From positions 132,128 to 196,127 of the forward strand of contig JANQQU010000065.1 of the NCBI GenBank assembly GCA_028284905.1: a DNA stretch of 64,000 nt, read 5' to 3'. This DNA is from Calditrichia bacterium. GTDB taxonomy: Bacteria > Calditrichota > Calditrichia > RBG-13-44-9 > J075. The position numbers and the translations under genes were made by a program. The notes under the pieces were generated by a model. That model did no database searches. It saw only the letters and a program-made list of their open reading frames with translations, and was not told the DNA's origin. Positions 53,062-61,661 of this stretch are shown here, piece after piece. Each line of letters starts with the position of its first letter. The stretch's first letter is position 1.

Positions 53062-54477
53062 TCATCTGCTCATCTTCACAACAACCAGGGTAACATCATC
53101 ATCCGGGCTTCGTGTTTGCCGCCAATCTTCGCCCAGCTGAATCAGGTCGCGGACAATATCACCAGCCGGTTTTTTAGCCGCCGCAGCCTGAAAGGTCTCG
53201 CGGATGCGTGTTTCATCGAGCATTTCGCCGGCTTCATTGAATAACTCCTGCAAACCGTCGGACATTATCAGCAGCGCATCTCCGGGAGCAAGTTCGGTTT
53301 CAAATGTTTTGTAGGGAAAATCATTGAATGCCCCCAAGGGCATTCCTTTGATGGTGACCGCTTCGACGGTGTCGGTCTGCGCCCGATATATATAGAAGGG
53401 GGGCATGCCGGCGGCGGAACTGCAGAGTTTATTGTCCTTGATGCGCAACATCATCAGTGCCATGTAGATTTGCTTTAGGCCCATCTGTTTAATCGTTTCG
53501 GTGCTCTGCTGAAAAAAGTTGAGAACTTCACTATCCCGGCCAAGCGCAATAAACAGGCTCTTGATGATCGAGACCATAATACCTGCCTTCATGCCATGCC
53601 CGGTGGCATCGCCGACGGCGATGGTCAATGTGCCATCTTCATGAACATGGTAATCGTAGTAGTCGCCCCCGACTTCCGAGGCCGGTTTCATATGAAAGCA
53701 AATATCGTAACCGGGGATATCGTTCAGACAGTGAGGCAGCATGGAAAGCTGCAATTTGCGGGCATCTTCCAACTCTTTCGACTTACGGGCATCTTCTGCG
53801 GCCAGCAGCTTCCGTTTGAGCTCCAGGTCTGTATTCTCCCGTTCCCGGCTGAGCATTCGTTCATTAGTGCGGGCAAAATCCTGGGAGAGATAAATCGACG
53901 TGGAAAAAATCAAACCGATAAATCCCCAGACCGAGCCGTTGTGTATACCGGCAATCATCTCTATAACATTAAAATCTACCAACCAGTCATAAATTGCAAA
54001 AGTAAAGTTAATTATCATTCCGACAAAGATAATCCATATGCCTGCTTGTTGCGAGCGAACGCCTTTCAGCAGGTAGTGCACTATTTCGATCAATACCACA
54101 ATGAAGAGAATTTGCAGAAAAAAATAGTTTCTATCCGGATCGATTACTGCGTATGCCCCGGCTAAGATCAATGCTGTTGCGATGATCCAAAAATGTCGCG
54201 GTGTGGGTAATTCCAGTAAGGAATAGATAAAAAGGAGCGCAGAGATCATCACGAAGGGAATCACTGCCCGGTGCCAGCGAAGGTAAAATAAATGATCGTT
54301 GCTGGTATCGGAGAGAATGGATTGAAAATCCAGAAAGACATTCGCAGCATAAAGCACGGCAAAAATTGCGAAATACAGATTGCTGCGCAAGCGGCGGTTA
54401 TAAAAATAGAGGATACCATGCAACATCCCGAAAGCCAGGGCGAGGGTGCTGAAAAAGATTTGTTGATAAACGTCCAT
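53062..54477 (-). CDS. membrane-bound PP2C-type (SpoIIE/RsbU-like) serine phosphatase
   Basis: A 471-residue protein with seven hydrophobic segments in the first 200 residues (7TM-like sensor), a short coiled coil (ERENTDLELKRKLLAAEDARKSKELEDARKLQ) and a C-terminal SpoIIE domain: EVGGDYYDYHVHEDGTLTIAVGDATGHGMKAGIMVSIIK, ALMMLRIKDNKLCSSAAGMPPFYIY, LAPGDALLIMSDGLQE and SPDDDVTLVVVKM. The acidic metal ligands are present. It likely dephosphorylates an anti-sigma antagonist (STAS) protein in response to a membrane signal; no partner gene is adjacent. The start is the ATG at 54477. Confidence 0.9.
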   Translation of the reverse strand: MDVYQQIFFSTLALAFGMLHGILYFYNRRLRSNLYFAIFAVLYAANVFLDFQSILSDTSNDHLFYLRWHRAVIPFVMISALLFIYSLLELPTPRHFWIIATALILAGAYAVIDPDRNYFFLQILFIVVLIEIVHYLLKGVRSQQAGIWIIFVGMIINFTFAIYDWLVDFNVIEMIAGIHNGSVWGFIGLIFSTSIYLSQDFARTNERMLSRERENTDLELKRKLLAAEDARKSKELEDARKLQLSMLPHCLNDIPGYDICFHMKPASEVGGDYYDYHVHEDGTLTIAVGDATGHGMKAGIMVSIIKSLFIALGRDSEVLNFFQQSTETIKQMGLKQIYMALMMLRIKDNKLCSSAAGMPPFYIYRAQTDTVEAVTIKGMPLGAFNDFPYKTFETELAPGDALLIMSDGLQELFNEAGEMLDETRIRETFQAAAAKKPAGDIVRDLIQLGEDWRQTRSPDDDVTLVVVKMSR

Positions 54478-54511
54478 TTGTGCCTTCTTCCGAAGGTTTA
54501 TTCGCGGATAT
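54478..54511 (+). other. start of intergenic region upstream of the phosphatase gene
   Basis: The phosphatase promoter may lie here or inside the remnant that follows; nothing specific is recognised. Confidence 0.3.
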
Positions 54512-54713
54512 TCACTTTACGTATGTTTGCCCGCAAATGATTGAGGTACCATCGCGTACTTGCTGTTGCTCCGCCAAAGTTAATGCCTTAATCTTGTCGG
54601 ATTTTACATACCTGTAACCGAGATGACGGTAAAAATTCATCAGGGATGCAAGGTATTTTTCCTTCAGGCAGGATTCTATAACAACCAACTCTGCCAGTGA
54701 AAGTGATTCGCTC
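54512..54713 (-). pseudogene. remnant of a GNAT acetyltransferase (C-terminal part only)
   Basis: The minus-strand frame ending at the TGA 54514-54512 reads SLAELVVIESCLKEKYLASLMNFYRHLGYRYVKSDKIKALTLAEQQQ then VRDGTSIICGQTYVK. The ...MNFYRHLGYRYV pattern is the C-terminal acetyl-CoA-domain end of GNAT enzymes. A TAG codon closes the frame upstream (54716-54714) with no usable start codon, so only about 67 codons survive. It seems to be a decayed gene whose front half has been lost. Confidence 0.45.
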
Positions 54714-55069
54714 TGCTAATTAATGCATCAAATTTGCTTTTGTGGCAGGATTAAAATAGTGTATTCCAGGGAGATATTAAAGCAGAATGAGAATACTGTG
54801 ACTAAGAAGGTGAGAATACCAAATTATTGATTATAAAATCGAAAAAATGTTTTGTGACCCTTTGCGCCCGCCGATGAAGTGATTTTGATAATATAACTAA
54901 CTGAACACTGCAATCTTTAAAGACAGGAAAAATGTTTGAAGTATTGCCCAGGATGGGACAATGCAACTGCTTCACCTGCTAAAATTATTTGATTCCGGTG
55001 CTTTAAACATTGGGATTAAGCTGGCGGAGCTTTGGTGAAAGTCACTCAGTATTGAGTTAAAAGGAATAA
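54714..55069 (+). other. intergenic region upstream of the second glycan cluster
   Basis: No gene, RNA or repeat can be supported in this roughly 350-base stretch. It should carry the promoter of the plus-strand cluster that begins at 55070. Confidence 0.5.
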
Positions 55070-56173
55070 TTGCTGCAAAAGAGGGATCTTATATTGCAAA
55101 CCCAGGAAATTAAATCACCCCGACAAAAGAATACCACAAAACGGACACATAAATCCGGCGCCGGTTTGTATCTTAACATATACGGACTGATCATTCATTG
55201 TGATATTCCATCTCCGGAACTTGCAGCGCAAATGGTGCGTCCGTTTAATTATTTTCTTCATCCGGCAGATGAAAAGCCAAAAGCCGAAATAACAATTCGG
55301 ACCGAAGAAATTGATCCCCCCTATGATCAGTTTCCGGCGATTTCTGCCAGTTTCTCAACCCCGCGCAATATCGTTTTTAAAGGAAAAGATTGTAAAATTA
55401 TCGATTACTTTGGTAGCGGCGTTATCAAGGAAGAGAATAACGCCCGGCTTTTTACAATGTATAGCCGGAATGTAAATTTCTTCCAGGAAGCATTCTACCT
55501 GTTAGTGATATCCTTATTTGGGCAGCATTGCGACCGAAGTAAGCTACTGCGTATCCATGCCCTGGCACTTTCTTATAATGATACAGCCATCCTGCTCCCG
55601 ATAACCCCCGGCGGCGGCAAGTCGACCATGGCAATGGCGATGATGGAAGAAGATGATTTTAAACTGATCTCCGACGATGAACCACTGCTGGATAAAACCG
55701 GCGCGATCAATCCCTTCCCGATTCGTATCGGCACTCTCGATGCAGAGAAAATTAGCAAAATTCCCGAGAAGTATGTCTACTCCATCGACCGTATGGAATT
55801 TGGCCAAAAATACTTTATTGATATTGAATACTGGGCAGAGAAGCTGGAAAAAAGGCCGTTGAAGAAAAGCATCCTGTTTGTTTCGCGGCGATTGCTAAAC
55901 GGAGAACCCAGTATCGAGCCCTGTTCGAAGTGGAAAGCGTTAGGAACATTGGTAAGAGATGCGGTTATTGGTGTCGGGCTTTACCAGGGCGTCGAGTTTC
56001 TCTTTAGTCATTCTCCGCTGGAGGTTTTTTCGAAAATACGCCTGGCATCCGGGCGGTTTTTTATGGCTTATCGTTTGGCGAGACGGTCGCAAACTTTTCA
56101 AATATCTCTCTCGCGGAACATTCCGAAAAATACTGAGATGTTTAAATCGTTTATCCAAAATCTGCCTTCCTAA
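55070..56173 (+). CDS. HprK-like P-loop kinase
   Basis: A 367-residue protein with the HPr-kinase C-domain fold: P-loop ITPGGGKSTMAMAMM (K184), then LISDDEPLLDKTGAINPFPIRIG, the HprK-like Asp-pair region. The N-terminal part (GLIIHCDIPSPELAAQMVRPFNYFL) is typical of HprK-related proteins in glycan and RiPP-like clusters. HPr kinase phosphorylates a serine; the target here is unknown, and there is no PTS gene nearby. The start is a TTG at 55070 with an AAGGA site at 5-6 bases. It precedes the nucleotidyltransferase-fold gene by 15 bases, so the two form a likely unit. Confidence 0.75.
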   Translation: MLQKRDLILQTQEIKSPRQKNTTKRTHKSGAGLYLNIYGLIIHCDIPSPELAAQMVRPFNYFLHPADEKPKAEITIRTEEIDPPYDQFPAISASFSTPRNIVFKGKDCKIIDYFGSGVIKEENNARLFTMYSRNVNFFQEAFYLLVISLFGQHCDRSKLLRIHALALSYNDTAILLPITPGGGKSTMAMAMMEEDDFKLISDDEPLLDKTGAINPFPIRIGTLDAEKISKIPEKYVYSIDRMEFGQKYFIDIEYWAEKLEKRPLKKSILFVSRRLLNGEPSIEPCSKWKALGTLVRDAVIGVGLYQGVEFLFSHSPLEVFSKIRLASGRFFMAYRLARRSQTFQISLSRNIPKNTEMFKSFIQNLPS

Positions 56174-56188
56174 AAATATAAATTTCGC

Positions 56189-57634
56189 ATGATGATAAAC
56201 CCTCGAGACCTTATCCGGTTGGCGGTAGTAAAGACCAATCCGGTTTGGCCTTTTTCGAAAATAAACCGGCAACCCTATTACTACACGCTCCGGCAGGTAG
56301 CCATTTTCTGCGAGCAATATCCGGAAATTCGTAGTGTCTATGCCCGGCATAGCCTCGCCGGCAATGATTGGGAACCGGGGCTCAGTGATATCGACTTAAC
56401 AGTGTTGATCGAAAATTTCTCCACTTATGAAGCGGAGTTTCGTTTTCTGCAGGCATTCTGGGAGTCACTGCGGGAATTACAACGCCGTCTCCCAATTCCC
56501 TTCGAGATAAATATGCTCCCGGCAAGTTCTCTGAATATCTGGACGCGCTTTAGCATTCGTGGCTATGAAGCACGGGGATGGAAGCTGTTAGCCGGTAAGG
56601 ATATTGACCGAAATGGTTATGACGCTAATAACCGGCCGGTGCTGCACGATGCCGTCAATTTTGCCCTCATAAATTACACATATCATTTTTTGCCAAGGTT
56701 CTATAACCGAAAATTTCAAAGTGCCATCGCTTTGCGGGAACTGCAAAGAATCGCCTCAAAAATACTGCGGTATGGATGTCAATACCAGGATCTTGATTAT
56801 TCCCGGGCTCGGGAGAGTCTTTACGCTGCCAGTAAAAGTCGAATGCTGGCTACTTTGTTACATCAACTGGAGGCAGCCCTAACTTCATCGGCTTTTGAGC
56901 AACATCCACTGCCGCATGCAGCGGATCGGGAATTTGCAATACTCTACTCCGATAATGCCCCGACAATGGCCAATGCGGGGATGGATGGTAATTTATGGAG
57001 CGATATTAAAACGGATTTAAAATACGTCTTCCGGGGAAGTGGCAACACATTTATCGTATTACGGAACGGCTTGACAGTTGATGAAATTGAAAAAATCGTG
57101 GAGAAGATATCCCGTTCGGCTTTTGCCGATAAACAGCAGCCATTAATTTTTACTAACGCGATGCTGCCATTTATATTTCGGGTAAAAATTCCTGCCGCTT
57201 ATGCAAACTTACGCTGGTCCCGGGAAATTATCTGGGGGGAAGACCCGCTTGAAAACCAAATGCCCCCGGCTGCGGAAGTGGTCGCAGAAAGCTACCTCCG
57301 TAAGCTGGAATTGGCGCTGACTTTACCGCAGGGAGAATATTTGTTCCGCTCCCGTCCTTTCGCTGAAAAGCACAAAAAACACTTGAAAAAGATGAGCCAG
57401 TCGCTCCTCCTCGAAAAATTGTACCATGAAAAAAACATTCTTTTCCCGTATCGCAATTTAATGCTGGAAAGCGCTGCCATACATTACCCGAATGAATTTA
57501 AGCAACTGGATGTTTTACTCAGGCGATCGGTAATTACTCGATTGGATATTGAGAATAATCAGGAATGGTTCACTTTCATCAAATCCCTGGCGGATGAAGC
57601 AATGAATCGAATGACCCAAAGTGGTAAAAGCTAA
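56189..57634 (+). CDS. nucleotidyltransferase-fold protein
   Basis: A 481-residue protein. The segment HSLAGNDWEPGLSDIDLTVLIENF (about residues 50-73) fits the GS-x-DxD nucleotidyltransferase motif (here GLSDIDL), followed by FLQAFWESLRELQRRLPIPFEINMLPASSL. The remaining 350 residues are mostly helical with no recognised domain. Its partner is the HprK-like kinase 15 bases upstream. Similar pairs occur in glycan and peptide-modification clusters, but their chemistry is not settled. It may transfer a nucleotide or have lost catalysis. Confidence 0.7.
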   Translation: MMINPRDLIRLAVVKTNPVWPFSKINRQPYYYTLRQVAIFCEQYPEIRSVYARHSLAGNDWEPGLSDIDLTVLIENFSTYEAEFRFLQAFWESLRELQRRLPIPFEINMLPASSLNIWTRFSIRGYEARGWKLLAGKDIDRNGYDANNRPVLHDAVNFALINYTYHFLPRFYNRKFQSAIALRELQRIASKILRYGCQYQDLDYSRARESLYAASKSRMLATLLHQLEAALTSSAFEQHPLPHAADREFAILYSDNAPTMANAGMDGNLWSDIKTDLKYVFRGSGNTFIVLRNGLTVDEIEKIVEKISRSAFADKQQPLIFTNAMLPFIFRVKIPAAYANLRWSREIIWGEDPLENQMPPAAEVVAESYLRKLELALTLPQGEYLFRSRPFAEKHKKHLKKMSQSLLLEKLYHEKNILFPYRNLMLESAAIHYPNEFKQLDVLLRRSVITRLDIENNQEWFTFIKSLADEAMNRMTQSGKS

Positions 57635-57700
57635 ATTCGTTGTTTGCCGTAATAAATGGTTTTAGCAATTTAATATTCTTTTAGCTGGTTCTGCTGATTT

Positions 57701-58702
57701 ATGAAAAAGAAACGTAACTTTCTCCTTGGCATTATCTATATCAGCGTTGTTTTAGCAACCTGGTTTGGCTATGAAACATATTTGAATAGTGGCAGCAAGA
57801 AAAATGATATCCGCACTCAAAATACTGCCGAAGTGGGAGGATACGATTCAATCCTGGGTTACCGACCATTTCCGAATAATGAATATGTCCGCACGAAAAC
57901 CCATAAAGATGAAATCATCTATCAGGTTAACATTAAGACTGATGAACATGGGTTGAGAATTAGTCCGCCGTATGATAGCGATTCCCTGATCGGCCATTGC
58001 ATTTTCTTTGGGGGCTCCCGGACCTTTGGTGAAGGTGTTGAAAATGAAGCAACATTACCATATCAGGTTGGAATGATGAGTGAAGGTGCCTACCGCACTT
58101 ACAATTTTGGTTATGGCGGATATGGGCCACATCAAATGCTTGCTGCCCTGGAAAGCGACATGGTTGAAAAGATCGTCCCGCAGGACAGTCTTCCTAAATA
58201 TGTTTTTTATCAGGCAATTAAGGATCATGTAAAACGGGTAAACGGAATGGTGACCTGGGACCCAAACGGCCCGCGTTATCTGCTGGATGCCAATGGGATG
58301 GTTAAACATGTCGGTAAATTTAAAGAGATCCGAACAGTTGCAGATCAGCTAAAATCTTTTCTGCGAAAATCAACAACCTATCGGCAAATTTTTGAAGGGT
58401 ATGACGATATCGGGAGAGATGAGCTGGCATTATTTGCCGCGGTCGTCGAAGCTTCGAAGGCAAAATGCGAATTGTTATTTCCGGGCAGCGAGTTTTATGT
58501 GCTTTTCTGGAATGGCGGGAAACAACTGCACAAGAGGATGATTTCTGTACTCAACAATCGGGGCATTAAAGTATTGTTGATTTATGATATACTCCCGGAA
58601 AAAAAAGCGCGAGCCTATCGCCTGCACAAATATGATTCCCACCCCAAACCATTGGCATATGAGCTGATTGCTAAATATCTGGTTGATAATGTGTTGCCAT
58701 GA
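57701..58702 (+). CDS. SGNH/GDSL-fold membrane-anchored protein
   Basis: A 333-residue protein with one N-terminal membrane segment (NFLLGIIYISVVLATWFGY) and a periplasmic SGNH-hydrolase-like domain. FFGGSRTFGEGV (about residues 105-116) has the block I Ser, FGYGGYGPHQML carries block II glycine, and KYDSHPKPLAYELIAKYLV holds the block V Asp and His. Such proteins act as O-acetyl esterases or transferases on surface glycans (AlgJ/AlgX-like). The nucleophile Ser is inferred to be in GGS. It is followed 45 bases later by a paralogous gene. Confidence 0.75.
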   Translation: MKKKRNFLLGIIYISVVLATWFGYETYLNSGSKKNDIRTQNTAEVGGYDSILGYRPFPNNEYVRTKTHKDEIIYQVNIKTDEHGLRISPPYDSDSLIGHCIFFGGSRTFGEGVENEATLPYQVGMMSEGAYRTYNFGYGGYGPHQMLAALESDMVEKIVPQDSLPKYVFYQAIKDHVKRVNGMVTWDPNGPRYLLDANGMVKHVGKFKEIRTVADQLKSFLRKSTTYRQIFEGYDDIGRDELALFAAVVEASKAKCELLFPGSEFYVLFWNGGKQLHKRMISVLNNRGIKVLLIYDILPEKKARAYRLHKYDSHPKPLAYELIAKYLVDNVLP

Positions 58703-58747
58703 TGATCAACTTTCCCAAAGTATGCTAACAAATATGGAATTTTGAGT

Positions 58748-59899
58748 ATGAAACCCAATTTCTCTTTATGGAGTTTTTTCATTCTGATTGTTGGAATATA
58801 TCCGCTTTTAAACTATAGTTTTCAAAATTCCAGCATACCATTTATCTGGGTTGGTCTCTATTCGCTGATCATTCTGTTTCTGCTCATCTATCTCTTTAGA
58901 AATAGAACTATATATCAGCAATTTTTCCTTTATAGTGCAGTTGTCATTATGGCGCTTACTAGTTTTGAAGCATATCTGTTATTTAGCAGTGAGCAACGAG
59001 ATGCTACTCAGATTAATAGGGCGGGGACGATGGAGAGGGACGATGTTTTGGGATATAAACCGGTAGCGAATCAGCAGTTTAATCACACGAAAACTGTTGG
59101 GGGTGAAGTAATTTTTAGCGTCGATTATAAGATTGATAAAAATGGCATGCGAATTAGTCCACCATATAATCCCGATTCGCTTGCTGGCGATTGTCTCTTT
59201 TTTGGCGGATCATTTACATTTGGCTCTGGTGTGAAGGATATAGAAACATTGCCGTACCAAGTCGGCTTGCAGAGCGATGGAAAATATCGAACATTTAACT
59301 TCGGTTACGGAGGATACGGACCTCACCAAATGCTTTCGGCATTAAGAAACGGTATCCCCGAGCAGGTCATTCCCGATGATAAACTGCCGAAGTATGTTTT
59401 CTATCAAGCGATTGTGGGCCATTTATATCGTGCTGCAGGGCGGGTATTCTGGGATCCTCATGGTCCGCGTTTTATTTTTAATGAGAAAGATGAAATTATC
59501 TATGAGGGTAATTTTGATCATAACAGGACTCACCTAGACTGGTTGACAAATCATTTGAAAAAGTCCCTGATTTACAAAAAAAGAGTATACAGACACTCTG
59601 GCATAGGGGAAGAAGAGATTGATTTATTTGTAGATATTGTCAGTGCTTCCAGAAAAGAGTGTGAAACCTTATTTTCGAACAGCAAATTTTATGTGCTCTT
59701 TTGGGACGAAGACAAAAAGATGCATCGAAAAGTGATTGCTGCTCTGCAGAACAGGGGAATAACAGTACTATTTATTAGAGATATATTGACCGAGCAAAAT
59801 TTGGACCGGTATCTTCTCCACAAATACGACCGCCACCCAAACCCGCTTGCATATGAACGGATTGCAGATTATCTTGTGAAAAATATATTAAAAGATTAA
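58748..59899 (+). CDS. SGNH/GDSL-fold membrane protein, paralogue of the upstream gene
   Basis: A 383-residue protein sharing the C-terminal two thirds of the previous gene: ISPPYNPDSLAGDCLFFGGSFTFGSGV, FGYGGYGPHQMLSAL, LPKYVFYQAIVGHL, WDPHGPRFIF and KYDRHPNPLAYERIADYLV. It differs by an extra hydrophobic N-terminus with two or three membrane segments (SFFILIVGIYPLLNYSF, LYSLIILFLLIYLF). The tandem arrangement suggests duplication, with both acting on the same glycan. The ATG at 58748 has GGA 9 bases upstream; a TTG at 58742 is the alternative. Confidence 0.75.
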   Translation: MKPNFSLWSFFILIVGIYPLLNYSFQNSSIPFIWVGLYSLIILFLLIYLFRNRTIYQQFFLYSAVVIMALTSFEAYLLFSSEQRDATQINRAGTMERDDVLGYKPVANQQFNHTKTVGGEVIFSVDYKIDKNGMRISPPYNPDSLAGDCLFFGGSFTFGSGVKDIETLPYQVGLQSDGKYRTFNFGYGGYGPHQMLSALRNGIPEQVIPDDKLPKYVFYQAIVGHLYRAAGRVFWDPHGPRFIFNEKDEIIYEGNFDHNRTHLDWLTNHLKKSLIYKKRVYRHSGIGEEEIDLFVDIVSASRKECETLFSNSKFYVLFWDEDKKMHRKVIAALQNRGITVLFIRDILTEQNLDRYLLHKYDRHPNPLAYERIADYLVKNILKD

Positions 59900-60072
59900 C
59901 TGCATTTTAACAATCACCGGTTCCCGGTATCAAATCAATACAATTTCGCACTGGCATCTGGCGATAGGAAATCAATAACGCTTGGGAATGCTGTTCTTAT
60001 AACAAATGAAATAATTCTCAAAGCCCTGTATAATTTTTTATTTCATACACAACCGCTGCTTTCAGGAAGTAT

Positions 60073-60984
60073 ATGATTACAGAAATTTCACCAGAAAAAA
60101 CGATAGCTACCGATTTTACACCTAACATATCCATTGTGGTGGCTGTCTATAATGGCGCAGCAACGCTGCGGGAATGTCTGGATTCACTCCTGGCCCTGGA
60201 ATACCCGGCTGAAAAGTTTGAAATTATTGTCGTCAATAATGCTTCCCGGGATAAAACAGCAGAAATTTTAAAAGATTATCTACCAAATATCAAAGTGTTC
60301 GACGAGCCGAAGCAGGGCCCGGCTGCTGCCCGAAATTGCGGGATACATCAAGCTTCCGGCGATGTAATCGTCCTCACCGATGTAGATTGTGTCGTTTCTC
60401 CGCACTGGTTAAAGGCCCTGGTGGCCCCATTAAAGGATCCGGCTGTTGGCATTGCCGGGGGAAAGATTCTCTCCCGCCGTCCCCATAATTATATCGAAGC
60501 ATTCGGAGAGCAAATTCATGATCATGAAAGTGCAATTACCAAGTATAAAATTCCCTATGTAATTACCATGAACTGGGCCGCTCGTAAAACGTTGCTCAGC
60601 GAAATCGGATTATTTGATGAAGCTTTCCTGCGCGGATCGGACAGTGAATTCTCCATGCGCCTGGCGCAAACCGATTACCGTTTTGCCTATGCAGCAGATG
60701 CGGTGATTTATCATCGCAACGAGAAAAATCTGCGCGGACTTTTCCATGAGGGATATATTCACGGCCGTTATTCGAACAAAATTCTGAAAAAACATTTCTC
60801 CTTTGTCGAAAGTAGGGGATATAAGCGCTTCAACCCGAAAACCTATCAGCGTATTTTTCGCAGCTTCCGGGAAATGTGGTCTGGTGAAGATCGCCAGCAG
60901 GCAACCTGTGAGTTTGTTTTTAATTGCGGGAAAAAAGTCGGCAAAATTTTCGGTTCAATTCAATTTGGTTTTTGGGACTTTTAA
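60073..60984 (+). CDS. GT2-family glycosyltransferase
   Basis: A 303-residue GT-A enzyme: NISIVVAVYNGAATLRECLDSLLAL, EIIVVNNASRDKTAEIL, GPAAARNCGIHQASGDVIVLTDVDCVVSP (DxD-like TDVD) and IGLFDEAFLRGSDSEFSMRLAQTDY. It adds a sugar, probably to a lipid-linked glycan at the cytoplasmic membrane. A GGAAG site precedes the ATG at 60073. A 173-base gap separates it from the SGNH pair, which could contain a promoter. Confidence 0.9.
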   Translation: MITEISPEKTIATDFTPNISIVVAVYNGAATLRECLDSLLALEYPAEKFEIIVVNNASRDKTAEILKDYLPNIKVFDEPKQGPAAARNCGIHQASGDVIVLTDVDCVVSPHWLKALVAPLKDPAVGIAGGKILSRRPHNYIEAFGEQIHDHESAITKYKIPYVITMNWAARKTLLSEIGLFDEAFLRGSDSEFSMRLAQTDYRFAYAADAVIYHRNEKNLRGLFHEGYIHGRYSNKILKKHFSFVESRGYKRFNPKTYQRIFRSFREMWSGEDRQQATCEFVFNCGKKVGKIFGSIQFGFWDF

Positions 60985-61004
60985 CGATAGAAAAGAATGA
61001 AAAT

Positions 61005-61661
61005 TTGAACGATACAAGTCAAAATATTACCGAACTGGAAGAACAGTCTTTCCTTGATTATCAGCAGGAAATAGATGCCGCTATTGAAAGAAAGGCGCTG
61101 CAGTTAAATCTGGGCAGTGGCATCATGAAGCGAAATGACTGGATAAACCTGGACATGCATCCGCGCGAAGGTACTTTAACGATGCGTTTACCGCAGGGGC
61201 TAAAGCGCTTTCGTTCCGATTGTGTCCGTTATATTTATACCTCCCATTTTCTGGAACATATATCTTATCCCGATGAAGCAGGGGAATTGATGCAGGAGTG
61301 CTATCGCATTTTACAACCCGGCGGTGTCATCCGTATTATCGTTCCCGGGATTGAGAAGATTATCCGGGCGTATGCCGAAGATGATCAGGGATTTTTTGCA
61401 ATACAGGCGACGCTGCATCCGGAATGGTGTACTACCAAGCTGGATCATCTGATGTATGCTTTGCAACAGGATGGCGAACATAAGTATGGATACGATTTTG
61501 AAACGATGCACAAGCTATTAGTTGCTGCCGGTTTCAGTAATATTTATAGAAGCGATTATAATCAGAGTGAATTCGAAAACATGAACATTGATAACCGGAG
61601 CCTGAAAGATAATCATGGCCGGTATCTCTCACTTTTTGTTGAGGCAATCAAAGATGCTTAA
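61005..61661 (+). CDS. SAM-dependent methyltransferase of glycan clusters
   Basis: A 218-residue protein. LNLGSGIMKRNDWINLDMHPREG is motif I of the small methyltransferase group found beside glycosyltransferases, followed by RYIYTSHFLEHISYPDEAGELMQECYRILQPGGVIRIIVPGIEKII. The open frame reaches back to 60924, overlapping the GT2 gene; I choose the TTG at 61005 just after that gene's stop, though the ribosome site is weak. It probably methylates a sugar or acts as a processivity factor. The last 8 bases overlap the next gene's start. Confidence 0.78.
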   Translation: MNDTSQNITELEEQSFLDYQQEIDAAIERKALQLNLGSGIMKRNDWINLDMHPREGTLTMRLPQGLKRFRSDCVRYIYTSHFLEHISYPDEAGELMQECYRILQPGGVIRIIVPGIEKIIRAYAEDDQGFFAIQATLHPEWCTTKLDHLMYALQQDGEHKYGYDFETMHKLLVAAGFSNIYRSDYNQSEFENMNIDNRSLKDNHGRYLSLFVEAIKDA

